Assembly: GCA_000469685.2 (NCBI GenBank)
Contig: LS997564.1
Span: forward strand, 42,116,240 to 42,180,239
From: Haemonchus contortus
Lineage: Eukaryota > Nematoda > Chromadorea > Rhabditida > Trichostrongylidae
DNA length: 64,000 nt
Direction: 5' to 3'
Shown piece by piece: positions 25,801 through 38,348 of this stretch (position 1 is the first letter of the stretch; every line of letters starts with the position of its first letter). The position numbers and the translations under genes are program-made. Under the pieces are notes generated by a model. That model was not told where the DNA came from, ran no database searches, and saw only the letters and a list, made by a program, of their open reading frames with translations.

Positions 25801-28800
25801 GCGTTTCTAGTGGTAGTTTTGAGCATGTTGCGTGATATGCTCGCGTTAGTTTCTGACATTGCGACTGGAGCCGTAGGTGGACCTGAAACGGTCGTGGAAA
25901 GATACAAGCTTATTCAAATCTTCAACGTGGTGCAAAACAGTGAAAGATCACAGGATTTATGAAGTGGTGTAAACGCAAGATCCAAATGCGGAATTTAGGA
26001 TTAACCCCCATTCATTATTACCTACCATTACTTAGCATTCCATCTTGTTTGTCGAAAATGTCACTTGTTTGCTTTTGTTTTCAGTTTCCAAATCCTCGTG
26101 CCAAAAGAGCAATTTGACATCAGATTTCACCAATCATCACTCATTGTTGGTGAAACTATATTTATGTCCGCTCACTTCACATGAATCAATTTCTCGGGTA
26201 TTTATTGGTCAGCCCCATGAACGCTCTACAATATTTACGAGCTGATGGTTTAAAATAACTTTTCCCACTGTAAATATGGTTGATGTGTAGATTCCCATCC
26301 CCTCCCCACCAGTACATACACAAACTGCTGAACCCATTATTCAACCCACTAACACAACAACTCCCTTATAGTCCATCAATAATACGCCTCGTAACAGTGT
26401 CTCTTATTGTTTTCCTTCTGAAAGAATTGAACATTTTTCGGATAGTTCGCAACCTGTAAGGTAAGCGAATCAAGTTGAAAAATGAAAAATTGAAGCACTC
26501 CTGCGAGTGCTTTAAATGACGAGAGCATTTTTCCACAGTTCACCCAGAGTCTCTCTCCATTGGAACCCTCTACAGACGGGATTCTTGCTCAGGTCTGAAT
26601 TTCACCGCCCAATCCGACCACTGAAGAATTGAAGCGAAACTATGAAAGGTAGTGATAAAAAAATACTCACCATATGTCTGTATTTCAGGAGGGTCCCTGG
26701 GTGCATATTTGAGTCGCAGCTTCACCAGATCTTAAAAAACACAGCGTTTTTATTGAAATGAGCCTGACTGACCATGATGCCTCACTATCTAACGAATTGC
26801 AAAAAGCAGTATACTGTTCGGGGATACAGAGCTAAAAACTTGTATTATACTAGTCGAATCGATTGCCATGGACCGTTCGCAGCAGTGAAAGATGGATGGA
26901 ATTTCGGCACGAGAATACGACAGAGTAAGCGTTTCAGGTAGTAAATATTTCTGGGTTCGCGTAGTTTCGTAAGCTTGGGGTTCCTCCGCACCTCAATGTT
27001 TGTTACGTAGAGGCTAGTCTAAACATTTTGCGCAGCAACATAGTTTGGGGAAGGAGCCTGAGTGTCACATATTGTAAACTCGCTTCAAGTCTCACTGAAT
27101 AGAAGCTCTTCGTACCTGAGAGGATGACAGCGCCAGTGCTCATGCGAAACACCTCGGCAATCGGAGTTGGAAACGCAGAGATCATATAGAACATTAGCTA
27201 TGAACTAACCGCTATCATTGCTGTCGAGCGCGATTGATCGGTGTCTCATCGATACTTTATGTACCAGGTTGTAAGTGCTTCGATCCCTCACTGACTCGCC
27301 ACGTCGAATCGAGCTGGGTTTCGGTGATAATGAAAAACCTGGAAGCTTCACAAAGTGTCTTACAATGCTAAGAAAGAAATAAAATCAGCACTTACTGGTC
27401 CTATCAGCCAAACTGACGTCACTAGGTAAGGCGAACTGAATCTTTGTTTCAGGCTCATCTAGAAGGAACTCCCCACTGTTGTCGTTGAACTCCAACTTAC
27501 TCACAGCAGTGGTGCGGAAAAAATCCGACAGATTTCTCATGACGATTCTGAATTGTTCGCCCTCATTTGCAAAATAGCTCGCAATCATAAAGCAAAGACA
27601 ATAGACAATAGACAATAAGACACCTCACCTAGCTCCACCAAGATATCCGGTGTTGATTTTCTTGATAGTTCCTATTACAGTGGATTTCATAAATCGGTTG
27701 AGAGAAATGTTGGAGAAGTTCGACAAACCATCCTAAATTGAACAATTGGATTTAAATTATATGGCATGTGTTTATTCTAAAACGAACAAATGTTTGATCG
27801 GCAGAATTTAAACACATCCGTGTTACAAAGAGTCCTTACGGTTGCTGTTGGGATATTGCGCGCCCGACCCGTTCTTGCTAGGTGTGCAAATTCGGTTCTA
27901 AATCACGTCATTTCGTATCTCTACTCACTCGCGTTGCTGATAAAATGGGCGAAGCCCGCGGTGGTACGACCATGTCCTGGGTGCAGCCAATGACAGCACC
28001 CACCCAAAAGCGGAAAGCCCACACTTGGGTGCCTTTAATTGGGAGCTAAAGAAAAAGTTGCAAGAGATTTAAACCCAAATCCGGAAACCTCTGATATAAA
28101 CTTTCTTCGATTCCAGCGCTTATAATTCTATAAGATTCTGAGGTTCCCATTTCTTTTCTTTGAGCGCTCGAGCGTAAAAGGCACGCAAAAACATAGCGAT
28201 GCGCTTGCAAACGCCAATTTCATGAAATTCTTGAAATAAGCGAAATCCGAGTCTCTCTAAGGGAGGGCGTATATGTTTATGAGTGTCCATGCAATGTGTC
28301 CATGCATATAAGTGCGTGCATATGACCACGCTTGTGTACGCTTGTGTACGTAACCGTGGGGTGTATCTACACATACATTCTTGTGTCTACATCACTGAAT
28401 CCACTACTAAACTCCCATTAGACATAGTATGCAAGTTTTAGGGAAAAGAAATAATATCATGAACTTCGCGCCTGCGTATCGATCGCTATCATTCGTATTG
28501 ACTTGCTGTGGTACGAAAGGGGTGTCGGGTTGTCGGTCAGAGAACAAGTATTCGCAGCTTTTTCCTTCAAGGATGGAACATTAAAACTTTGCGCGATAAC
28601 AAGAGATACGCCGAAATTGCTAAAATAATGATAAAAATCAATCCCGGTCCAATCTATGCGATCAGTTTCGATTTGTTCTTCAATCGAGCCTACTCATTAG
28701 TCTTTTCATCAAATATAATAAGGAATATCGGGCATAGACGGGCTTCAGGGCATCAGGATTGCCTAGGGTAGATCACCAGGACCTTGGGAACAACACTGAT

Positions 28801-31800
28801 CCACAACCTGTGAAACTGTTACCGATCACTTAGAAAGATTATGTTTAAAAAAATCGTGGCTGCAACACATGAATATCCGCACCGTGGTGAGCATGTCACT
28901 ATTGATGACCAGAACCACTAACGGCCTCCCGCTGATGCTGACCGAATTCCAAGACGCATATATATACTGCAACTCAGAGCTCCACTCATCCATTAGAATG
29001 CGAATATCATACATTAAATGAGATCGACGACTGTCCATGAACTAAATGACTCGAGCGTGATATTTTTTCAGAAGTGAGAATACCAGGTTTTACCTGAGGT
29101 GTGAATATTACGAATTTTTGTCCGATTTGATATAGCCGACTCGTACTCAACAAACCGATATCGCGATCCGATGGACGTCCACTCAAACGGAGTTTCTTTG
29201 ATTGTCCAATCCTAAACTCAACAATCATCAATGCACCCAAAAATACCAGTCGCCATTTGCGTTACGAATCCGAATCCAGTAATTGAGTATGAGCGTTGAC
29301 GTAATGCTTCAATTGAGTTCTTATTATGTAAAACGCACTCCCGTTTGTTTGTTTGTTCGTTTGTTTTTCTGTCTGTCTGTCTGTCGGACACCAAGTTCGA
29401 TACTACTTGAAAGATCCCCGAGAGAGATCGGGCTGTGTTCGAGATCGGTTGACATACCAAAACCAAAAGAGCAAAGGTGAGCTCAGCGGAGCTGCACCCA
29501 CAGAGACGGTACATAAGACGTGAGCGGATGGTATCTTTTACATAATGAAAAAGCGTACGGCCAAAGACTTTTAAGCCCTACTGTAAAAAGTCTTGAATAA
29601 GGAGCTCAAATTACTGTTAAGGTAAACCTCGAGTGGAATTCAGCGAGCGATGAAGCTGGTAATATAGTGAATACAGGATCGATTTCGTCGATTCGCTGAA
29701 CGTTGATTCCATTCGCTCGTAGTTCGCGTTGTACCTCCCCAGTTTTAGCCAAAATGGTCACTAAATCAATTTATTGAACAGAGCGTAGATCAAGACACTG
29801 TGTAAAAGTGAAAGTAATGTGATACGCAACAACTACCAGTAAAGCAGTATTGAGAGATCTCGGCGTACTTTTTGCTATATGCATGACATTCTCCAACTAC
29901 ATATGAAATGATACGGCTCAGCCACAGACAAAAAAGCTGACTGAATTTCATAATTCATAAACTACTGCAGAAATAAGCTTTTCCAGAGCCCACACCAGAA
30001 ACCTCACTCATATACTAGTTTCAAATACGCGAAATAATGCCCTACCTTGAACTTCACATGGTGGACGTTTTTCGTGAGATGACAGCCTTCTACTGAGAGG
30101 ATCCAGTTCGGCAGGGCTCAAGAATCCTTCATAAAGTAGACAGCATATTACATAGAGCGACTGCGCCCAAAGATACGGCCTGCAATTCGGTTCATTATAT
30201 GCATAGGAGGTCCCAAAATTATGGGTGCCTGCTCAATGCAATGCATTTCAAACTCCCAAGCTCAGAATAACAACAGAATCTATTCACTTCTGCATACATT
30301 ACGTCAATCTCTTAGCTGCAATCATATTCCAAAACATTCTCAATTGACTCAAAGCCTGTTCTCGAATTCCTACTATGTTGTATGCAAGTATCCAATCTCC
30401 ATTTCTTCTCAGCCGCTCCTCAGTCCTGCTTTCAAGGAAGCCATATCGGGAGGGTAAACTCGACATGATTTCCTACTAATCAAGGAATGCACGGAGGAAT
30501 CAAGTCGTTTAGGATCTGGTAAGCAGAATCGCCACAACTCGGTGCTAATTTTGTCGAGCAGCTCGCTTCGACACCACCCTTGGGCTAGCTTGGCGCGTGG
30601 GTGGCATCGTGCTAAGAGGACCACGAGCATTTTAGTAAAATGGAATTCATATTACGCCCATAAGTAGGTTCTTTGAGGAAATGTCCCGAGAATTGTGCAG
30701 AAACCGTACTATTCTGCTGAACCCAGCGCTTGGCAATTACTGGTTATTCTCGTCTTTCTCGAGACGTTTTATCTGTGCATATTAAGTCTGCGTTTGAGAA
30801 TTGTTAAGTTCAACTCACGTAGCACCAGCTGGAATTCTGGGCTGTGATCCTCTGTTAGCTTTTTCAGCAGCTACGCAATGGCGTTCCACTTTATAGAGCT
30901 CAGGAATTAGCCGAAATCCTTTTTCGCACAAAACTACCACCTCAAAATACAACTGTTGGTTATACGAAATGGAACGTGATCGGCCTAATTCAACTTACAC
31001 TCTCCAAACGTTGCCAGTAGTCCTCAACCGCTTCATCGTTTTTGTTATACATGGCATCTAACATAAGAAGACAAAGGAACAGAGGCCATTCACATTCAAT
31101 GTTCTCGAACTGCTGCAGTTCCGACTTGTTGTAGTACAAACGATAAGGATCCTGTGATAGGCAATATCGATACATGAAATTGTCAAAGAAAAGCAGAGCT
31201 GCGAACTTCAAGGGCTGTCTTGTACCCATCCCGCAGAAATCGCCTGCAACCATACTTTCCCAATAGTTTCGTAGTGATTGTGTCCCGAGTTTGTTCCACC
31301 AACTCAGCATCCTCCACGGCGAAACCGGGATAAGAGATTATCGTTAGCAACGCCGCGTCCGTTTCCTTAAAAAATATGAATGGGATGACTGCGAGCTCGA
31401 AGGCATGAAACATATCATACTGCATTAATAGTCGAAAGTAGTAAACAGTAAACAACGTTGTTTCCCTGAACCATCCACTTCCTTCCCAAGGACACTCTCT
31501 CTTAACCACTTTTTCAAAATATCAATATTCATGTGAAGTGTAGAGACTCCATGCCTTTCACAACAACCTCCTCCTCTTTGGTGTGAAGAGGTTGTGATCA
31601 ATTTGTACTCTAAGGTAGCCACCTGCAGACCCAACTACTGGACAAAAGTGCAGTGAGAATAGAGAATAGGCTTACATCCACACAAGAAGGCACGCTCACA
31701 ATCGGCTAACACAAATAAATGACCTGCACCCAAGCATTCAACCATCGTAAAACTCTACCATTAGTCAAATTCTCTGTATGTAAGCAAGACAGGCAGTTGC

Positions 31801-34800
31801 TAGCAAAAAATATTGTAGTACATTAAAAATTACCTTACTGAACGATTCTCTCGGAAGCATGCTGCTAAGAACCGCAGAACACTGCTCAATCTCATCAGGT
31901 AAAACATGTATGGCTGATCGTCGAGAACCATCTCCAAACAAGTCACCAACATCATTTAAAGCCTAAACATCGTGAACATTGCGATTGAACCAAGGGTGTC
32001 AAGTGATCGCCATCCATGAATACTCAACGAGAACGTACCTGCAAAGCTGCTTTCACCATGCCAATGGAACTAGCGTTGAGTTCTCTTATTCCCTGGTTTG
32101 TCTTATCTCCACGTTCCCAAATACCGAAATCCTAAATTGTGCAGCAATATTAAATTATGGGTGAAAAAGAATGCAAATAGCTAGGTGACCACGACTTTAT
32201 TTTTATTCTTTTCATAGGTTTTCATATCCGGCTTGATACATTGAGTGGAGGGACTTCATGCCCTTTACACCTCATTCCTCATTACTAGGAGGAAGACAAC
32301 TGATGTGAAAAGTGTGGTCAGGATTCAAAAAAAAAAATTCTACCACCTTAAAAAATTATCATGAACTGCACCCATGTAATTCTCGTTATCGCCTGGATTA
32401 CTTCTACTGGCTCCAAGCACTTTTGATGGAGCGTAAATAGCTGTTTGCGACGCTGAGAGAGCGTACAATGTATGCCTAGCTTCTATCAAACGCAGGGTGT
32501 GCTAACATATGTTGTGAGCTCCTACAAGTAGTAAGAAGAAGTTATGTGCCCAAAAAATGAGAAGAATGATGGGAATAAGAAAGGCACACCAAAAGAAAAG
32601 TTATCATGTGAAGGGAATTTAAAAGAAACATATGCCGAGATTCAGAAAAAAAGTCGCACATAGAAATGAATCTAATAGGTGGCTTATCGGACGACTACAA
32701 AGGTCATTTAAATAGTTGGTAAAATTAGAAAGCACAACAGAAAGTGACCTTGTGAGCTATTTAGTGAAACTGCACCCCATTATTATGAAAAGTAAGGTCT
32801 TGAAAGTTTTAAATGCTCCTACTTCTCTACAGCGAGAACGACAATTCTATCTTAAAGCACGGCGAGTTACTGGCAAAACGCTCCGTCCCGGACGGAACTC
32901 GAGCTCGCATTTTCTTTCCGGGCGACGTATCCCTCACACTTTCCCGCTTCCCCAGCCCTCATAACAGATTTTCAGCCAAGCGTATCAGCAATAGCGCATG
33001 TGGTCGCTATACCTATGAGCTTTTTGCATCGCTTAAGAGCAGCTGCGAAAAAACGCAGTTTTCCCATCGATTCGAGAAGAAGGCATGGTTTCGATGAGAA
33101 ATCACACTTACCGGAGTGCGGTACCCAGTTTCAATGTAATAGACGAGGTTTTGAATGAAGGCCACTTCATCGAAGTTACGCACGACTTGGAGACCTTTAA
33201 TTTCGTTCATTATGATACGTATTCAAATTCTATTCCCAAAAGGCATATTTATCTTCGAAAGCAGCACAATATCATGGCTAAAAAAGCTACGGCTATTCAC
33301 TGAAAAAATCGCGAGCACAGAACGATTAATTGACTGCGATATAAGCCCCACCCTACGAAATTTCAACACGATGACATAGGTTTTTTCACGAAAAGTCGAT
33401 CGGGAACAGAACCTAGCAGACTTTGGGATAAATGACCATGATCAATCATTGCTGACCATAGATGCGCTACTTAAAAACAAGCATAATATCCGGGGACAGC
33501 ATAATATAAGGTGAAAGGCTAGGTAGATTCAAGCGCAACTGCAATTCTTGCACCACATGGCTACGAAACGTGTCACCAATCAAAAAGCTCCCCCCATAAT
33601 AGGTCCAACAAAAAGAATTAAAAATCGCACTTCTCATAGAACCAAGTCAAAAAAGCATATAATGACACGTTTACGGTAAAAAGGCATTTAAAAAATTGTT
33701 AAAAAGCTCACCTGAGGCGGTGATCTGTGCGAGCGTAAGCAGAAAAAGGGAGATAGCATCTATTTGAAGATGACCCCACTCGGTATCGCCGCAAACCTGA
33801 AAAGATATAAAATCTCTCCGATGATGATGATGATTATCAGGCGTCAGGTACAGCGTTGAAACATCCTGCCGAACAATTTAACGAAAAGAGACAAAACGGA
33901 ACTAAATGTGGGGGTGTGCGCTGAATAACTACAATGCATGCTGCACAACCAACAATTCTTTCGAATTTTCATAGAAATATTTGGATGTTTTCAAAGGTCA
34001 AAAGCTAACGATATGAAAAGATTGCAGGACAATCATATAAAAACATAAGTGGTATAGGATCGTGCAGTAGCTGCACTCAACAGATGGCATACAGCCGGTG
34101 AGTGATGCGAGCACTTTCCGCAAAAAACAAACACTAGTATGTGTCAGAGCCAGGCATGCCGTCAAAGGATACCTCACTTTGAAAGGCTAGGGCGAGAATC
34201 GCTGCGACATGTCCATTTCAGGAAAACACTTCCGTCGAGCGGTCACAAATGAGTTGCAGCGTCTTTTAGGTACTTTATTCATCATTCGTTGCCGCCTCTT
34301 ATTTCGATTCCGTCTTAATCTGAGCCTTTCATCTTTGCTAACTTGTCTACCACAGCTATCGCACTGCTAGCGGTCACGAAAATCGACTATTCAGAGACTA
34401 CCGACTATTAACACCTTCGAGACCTGTTTTGAAAGATCAAACAGTTATGACCAACTTCTAGCTCTGAGTGCTTTTATAATATGACTAGTACAGTTCGAAG
34501 AAGTTCAGAAAAGCTCTCAAACGCACCGTACTCTTTGTAGAAACTGAAAACTTCGAGTGGAGTGCGTCTACTGGTCGCTGATATTTTTTAAACATTTCCA
34601 CTTTATCCGCTTGGCGCATCATGCATTCCAAAAGGGACTGCATCATTTTAATGCTGAATATGTAAAGCATTTCAAAGGAAAATTACTTTAAGTTTCCAAA
34701 TTCCAAAACGCTTGAATTCCAACACCTACCATGTGAGACCCAACTCATTGGCTTTTGTGAGGTCTTCGTCGAATTCCGCGCACTTCATGTACGCACGGTA

Positions 34801-35714
34801 AAGAGCCCAAAGGGAGTGGATTACGTAGACATTATCGCGAATCCAAGCATGCCCTAAAAAAGGATAAGTGAAAGTGATAAAACTAATGTGGATCGTAAGG
34901 GTCAAAGCCATGAAATGTCGTAGCAACTCCCAACAACACTTATAGCTAAGACAAAAGCAATCTGAAATCAAGACACTTTTTCCAGTTATTACCACACCTC
35001 AACATTTATTGTAAAGCGAGGAGGGCTGATATTGAACTAGATAAGTGCAACTACAAGAGCATATGTTAGCATTAACTATTACACAGCTACGCATGTCCAA
35101 CCTAAGCAACCGTCCAATCTCATCGACGAGAGCGGCCATTGAATGTCGTTCTTTCTACGGAAAGCGCAGAACACCGCCTTACTACTAGATTCCGAATGAG
35201 TTGGAGTCGTAAACAATTCAAGCTTCTTTTGGTTGACGATTCCCTCCTACACCGTAAGAGAGCCAAATTTCAAGTTCGCAATGCAGTTCATATTCCGTCC
35301 CCTGGACTTGCAGATTTCAGGTTTGGAAGAAACACATGCCGCAGGATGTGAACGGTGATGGTACGTGGCAGAGAGTGATAGCGATTGGAAGAGAAAATGA
35401 ATTGTTTGTTCCGAAAAGAGAAATGGAGGGTCAGACCCTTATCCCGACTTTGTGAAAGGAGTTAAGCCCGGTGTATAATGGACGATACAACTGGTATCTT
35501 ATACTTTCATCGGTATTTCAGACTGAATGTCAGATACTACTACTTATGGCAGTGCTAGCACTTGTGGGTAGAAGTTCTCGCTGGGCGTCGTACCTGGAAA
35601 ATCCTTTTGGTTGGCAAACAGTCCCGTTATGGCATTTTGATATTTGCAAATGGTTTGATCAACCATAAAGAGGATTCGGTCTAATCGGACCCCTGAGCCA
35701 GTTCTTGAACGCAT
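16835..35714 (-). CDS. PHKA: Phosphorylase b kinase regulatory subunit alpha (29 exons)
   Basis: This is the large alpha subunit of the phosphorylase kinase holoenzyme, which restrains the gamma catalytic subunit and so controls glycogen phosphorylase in the cytosol. I joined the exons by splice site and phase: 35714-35594, 34853-34730, 34653-34527, 33796-33712, 33194-33112, 32131-32039, 31962-31834, 31365-31207, 31151-30999, 30870-30819, 30611-~30430, 30179-30046, 29760-29628, 29211-29094, 29041-28883, 27732-27629, 27547-27396, 26730-26671, 25882-25792, 22219-22097, 21729-21654, 21529-21413, 21135-20878, 20821-20691, 20585-20463, 20408-20247, 19936-19775, 18531-18397, 16990-16835. The total is about 1,233 residues, the usual family length. 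The glucoamylase-like N-terminal domain shows [49 protein letters not shown] and ECEWPLF. The C-terminal half shows [18 protein letters not shown] and [20 protein letters not shown] favours alpha over beta. Two junctions (exon 11 3' end; exon 24 to 25) do not resolve in phase. The C-terminus ends MMILFT, without the farnesylation cysteine of vertebrate alpha. Confidence 0.93.
20134..20182. repeat. Intronic 21-bp hairpin, one mismatch, 7-nt loop
   Basis: The arm at 20134-20154 (TCCAGTGACTATCGAACTAC plus T) pairs with 20162-20182 with a single mismatch, around loop ATTTGCC. It lies in the intron between exons 26 and 27 of the phosphorylase kinase gene. At 49 nt it is shorter than a normal nematode pre-microRNA, so a decayed foldback element is the simpler reading. 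Confidence 0.7.
22479..22665 (+). repeat. Left copy of a duplicated module flanking the minisatellite
   Basis: The block runs CTTTGCGGCATGGGAAAAA, then TTGTTTTGTGGCT, AAGCTGCAATAACCG, ACTCAG, CGCCTCC and AAGGACACC, and ends in a T-rich tract. The same blocks in the same order and orientation occur at 24966-25145, and a third, reverse-strand copy lies at 55255-55450. It is followed by a short frame beginning [17 protein letters not shown] infer the conserved end or promoter of an unclassified mobile element. Confidence 0.7.
22863..24820. repeat. Minisatellite, 16 tandem units of about 126-129 bp
   Basis: The marker AAGGCGTCCACGGCGACCAG recurs 16 times at near 128-bp spacing (about 22864, 22990, 23119, 23247, 23375 and on to 24770, the last diverged). 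Each unit also contains a second, related block (AAGGCGTCAACGGCAAGCAG), so the unit itself looks like an old internal duplication of a ~64-bp ancestor. Two unit variants (CCACTACACC...GATGGAAGG and CCACTTCACC...GATGAAATG) are interspersed. The array sits in the 3.6-kb intron between exons 19 and 20 of the phosphorylase kinase gene. The long minus-strand frames across it are repeat artefacts. Confidence 0.95.
24966..25145 (+). repeat. Right copy of the duplicated module flanking the minisatellite
   Basis: This is the same ordered blocks as 22479-22665 (GCGGCATGGGAAAAA, TTGTTTTGTGGCTCC, CTGCAATAACCGCACTCAG, AAAGGACACCGTATTTC), here followed by TCTTTATGTTGATCAGACG. A partial extra copy of CTTTGCGGCATGGGA is just upstream at 24951. 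It lies directly before the 134-codon frame at 25167. Confidence 0.7.
25167..25568 (+). CDS. Unrecognised 133-residue frame of the repeat module
   Basis: I do not recognise this. The ATG at 25167 follows the T-rich end of the module by about 20 nt and opens a frame beginning [20 protein letters not shown] and ending in a basic tail ([10 protein letters not shown]). It is charged and probably helical, with no membrane segment, zinc finger or catalytic motif I can name. It lies on the strand opposite the host phosphorylase kinase gene, inside its intron. The same module precedes a different short frame ([16 protein letters not shown]) at 22674, so both may be remnants of proteins encoded by a mobile element. 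Confidence 0.3.
   Translation: MALFLISTIERLNEKYKEHPAPRSFLTLKSFLFRHTPQELNELDGLEENSINALWKDDTRKFSIKACRKGIQGLQPRQGRKNTNVVPHVKECLVRLCIGVVSEHSLAESLGTWDKYQKGHRNTRRAIKKIVKV
29341..29385 (+). repeat. GTTT / TCTG microsatellite
   Basis: A run of GTTT units followed by four TCTG units, in the intron between exons 13 and 14 of the phosphorylase kinase gene. Confidence 0.85.
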
Positions 35715-35725
35715 ACTTCTGAAAT
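35715..35725 (-). promoter_or_regulatory. Probable spliced-leader acceptor of the PHKA gene
   Basis: On the minus strand ATTTCAG is followed by AAGT and then the ATG at 35714, a 4-nt leader. A strong acceptor with no upstream exon, this close to a start codon that agrees with the family N-terminus ([12 protein letters not shown]), is the usual signature of nematode SL trans-splicing. Confidence 0.6.
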
Positions 35726-37005
35726 AGTGAAAATGTGCAACTCTATTGTCTACTGTTCATAGAATGTACGCAATCGGCAAAATTAACAAAGCCATCAAAC
35801 ACGACATCAGGAGAGATGTGATAAAAAAGGAACTTCAGAGAGGTAATAAAACGATCAAAAAGACAAGAAAATGGGAGAGAACTTGAGGAGAAATAATATG
35901 GAATAGGAAGCATAATGTCACCGTTGCCTGCCTAGACGGCTAGAAAAAAGCATGATGTAGCTTCGAAGCCGATGCTTGCCCGACAGCTGTTGTAAGCAGA
36001 GGTAAGTCAGTGGAAATACACGTTGCACAAGTGGGAATGTTATGGAAATGATCATTATTTGCTACATTTTTATATTTTGATAGTCGGATGCACAGCAGAG
36101 AGGGATTGGGTTAATGTCTAAACATTCAATGTTATACCATTTTATTATTATTACAAAGATGCTGATACGTTTTTAAGATTAAGATCTATTTAAAGTCTGT
36201 GATGAATCAAAGAGATAAATAGATACGACGGTTGACATGGCGCTTTTACCTTTTTGAAGAGCTCCACAATCAGAAATTCCTTTTAATTTTACGGAAACTA
36301 CTAGGAACTGCTCGTTTAGATGAACCAAGAAGCAGTTAGTATACCCATACACCTACTTACTACTATTCTATGTTTCCATTTATTGAGTTTCAATGAAAAT
36401 CCAACACGTCGACCATGCCATCAAATAATCAGCGACAATCAGCCTATGGCGCCTTTGAAAAAAGATTTGCTCAGTCAGGGTCGGTGTACTCTTTCATTTC
36501 AATTGCGACGTATTAGAAGCGACATTTCTATAACACACTTTTCGTGTTCTTATTCATCGTCAAAGCTCAAACACTGAAATATGACGAGGCTGAAGAAAAG
36601 CTCAATACTAAAATTGACATTATGGATGAGAAGGACAACCAAGCAAGTTTAGTAAAGGAATGAGCATCTAGCATATTGTGTAACAAAAGATGAATAAGGA
36701 GAAAGAAAAACTAGTACGGGCACCCGTCTCCTACAAAATTCTACCGTGAAATAAAATGCAGTAGACGCGAAACTGTCTCGGACCACATTTCACTCTACGC
36801 CACAATTGTATGTGGGTCATGTTAGTGCATTCATAGCGTGTTTAACGTCATGAAAAAAAACATCCGTAAAAACACAGGTACTATCAACGAACGTGCCCTC
36901 CAGGGCACGTTCAGAACTGATGTGATTGTTTATTTCACAATTTCGTATGCTTTATTGTAGCTCTTTATTATAGCTATAGCATTTTGGGAATAATTGAGTT
37001 GGTCT
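35726..37005. other. Intergenic stretch upstream of PHKA
   Basis: No exon is seen. It contains the 24-bp GAACGTGCCCT hairpin at 36889-36912 and otherwise AT-rich unique-looking DNA. It probably includes the promoter of the phosphorylase kinase pre-mRNA, but no motif identifies it. Confidence 0.4.
36889..36912. repeat. 11-bp perfect inverted repeat
   Basis: GAACGTGCCCT, 2-nt spacer CC, then AGGGCACGTTC. It lies about 90 bp outside the left end of the piggyBac element. Confidence 0.7.
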
Positions 37006-38348
37006 TTAACCCATTGACGACATCTTGACGCGCATGCGCGTCAAGCCTTGTGGGCCGCGAGGGACCGTGTGACGCGCATGCGCGTCAAGGTTTTTTCACC
37101 ACTCTTTTTTTGCGAGGTCGCGGCTTTTTGGAATTTTTTTGTGTTTATTCAATAGACAGAACATTAAGAATTCTACATACAACGTGGTCCATGATCGGAG
37201 CAAATATGGTTTATTCCAGCAAAGATTTTCCAAACCTTGTAAAAGATTCACTTAAAACAGAACTTCGACTTCTTTTTTCAAAACAAACATCTAAATCATA
37301 GAACTAATCATGAGTAATTAGTAACAAGGCACAATAACTACAAGAAATTACGTTTCTACGCGGCAAGACTTGTGTTTTTTATTGAAACAATCAATGCAAA
37401 AGAATTTCCTGCATTTGCTGCAACGTGTGTTGACCCTTTTTGTTTTTTTCGGTGCCATAGCAGCTCATTGCTCTTTGGATATGGCTGCGTAACACTCCAC
37501 ACATCTCCTCCTGTTGATTCCTTTCGGACCTTTAGACACCTCCTCCAACACATGTCGCATGGAGTGAGAATGATGACTCGATGTGTAGCTCTGATCAACA
37601 TTTAGCAAGGATTCTACCGCTTCTAGTTTGAAGTCATTCAACCTGATATTCTTCACGACATCTTTATACAGCTTTCAAGCGTTCACAATAGCTGTTTGCG
37701 TAATTAGGTGGAAAAAAATCCTTTTGTACCACTTCATGGTTCTCCGTACAAATGGCGTGTATGATGCCATTTGATCAGATAGGTCGACGAAACCCTTCAT
37801 TTCGTTGTAGTCATCCACGACCTCTGGCTTCTGAGACGTTCCCACCGTTGCGTTATGTTTCGTGGAGATCATATACAGGTCTCTTTTATCTCTCCATTTG
37901 AGCACGAGAATCCATTCCTCTTCTGCTTGCAACAAAGTTGGCCTCTCTTCAACTTCGTTTCCTTGATTTCTTTAGGGATCCCTTTTCGGTTATATTCACA
38001 TATTCCAGGTTTCACTGATAACAAGCAATATGTCTTACATCCCCAGTTCCCTCTCTACAGCTCTCTAGACCTCTAGGTAGCAATTTCCTATCTTAACTAT
38101 ACGAGCGCATCAGAGCTGTTTCTATTTCGCTAAGAGGGTGCAGACAAGCAGAGCACCCCCCTGTCGGCTACTCTTTTCATTTGCCAATATAATACACTTT
38201 TGTTGTTGCCTCTCAGCTTTGGCTTCCAAAAAGTGCACCTCGTGGGACATCGTGACGCGCATGCGCGTCAAGGTTACCGTGCCCGCCAAAACGCTGATGT
38301 CCCTTGCGGCCGAAAAATCCAAAACACGCGCTGTCTCCAATGGGTTAA
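37006..38348 (-). mobile_element. piggyBac-superfamily element, internally deleted
   Basis: TTAA at 37006-37009 and 38345-38348 is the target duplication typical of piggyBac. Inside it the ends are CCCATTG (37010) and CAATGGG (to 38344), a 7-bp terminal inverted repeat. Three copies of the palindrome GACGCGCATGCGCGTC lie subterminally: 37071-37086 and 38254-38269, plus 37024-37045 as part of a 22-bp palindrome. The 1,335-bp body keeps only the C-terminal part of the transposase on the minus strand, whereas autonomous members are about 2.4 kb. The ends are intact, so the copy could once have been mobilised in trans; this is inference. Confidence 0.88.
37348..37935 (-). pseudogene. piggyBac transposase C-terminal remnant
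   Basis: In one continuous frame the remnant reads RDLYMISTKHNATV, EVVDDYNEMKGFVDLSDQ, FVRRTMKWYKRIFFHLI, then a C-terminal cysteine cluster (RRRCVEC and CSKCRKFFCIDC). These match the end of the DDE domain (YN...GVD..DQ, and R...KWY...FFHL) and the cysteine-rich C-terminal finger of piggyBac transposases. Two in-frame TGA codons (37675-37677 and 37465-37467) break it, and the N-terminal and first catalytic parts are absent. It is not expected to be active. Confidence 0.9.

Noticed and set aside
27105..27190. Open segment with acceptor and donor between PHKA exons 17 and 18
   Set aside because: Exons 17 and 18 join in phase without it, and including it would shift the frame into a stop in exon 18; it adds no family similarity.
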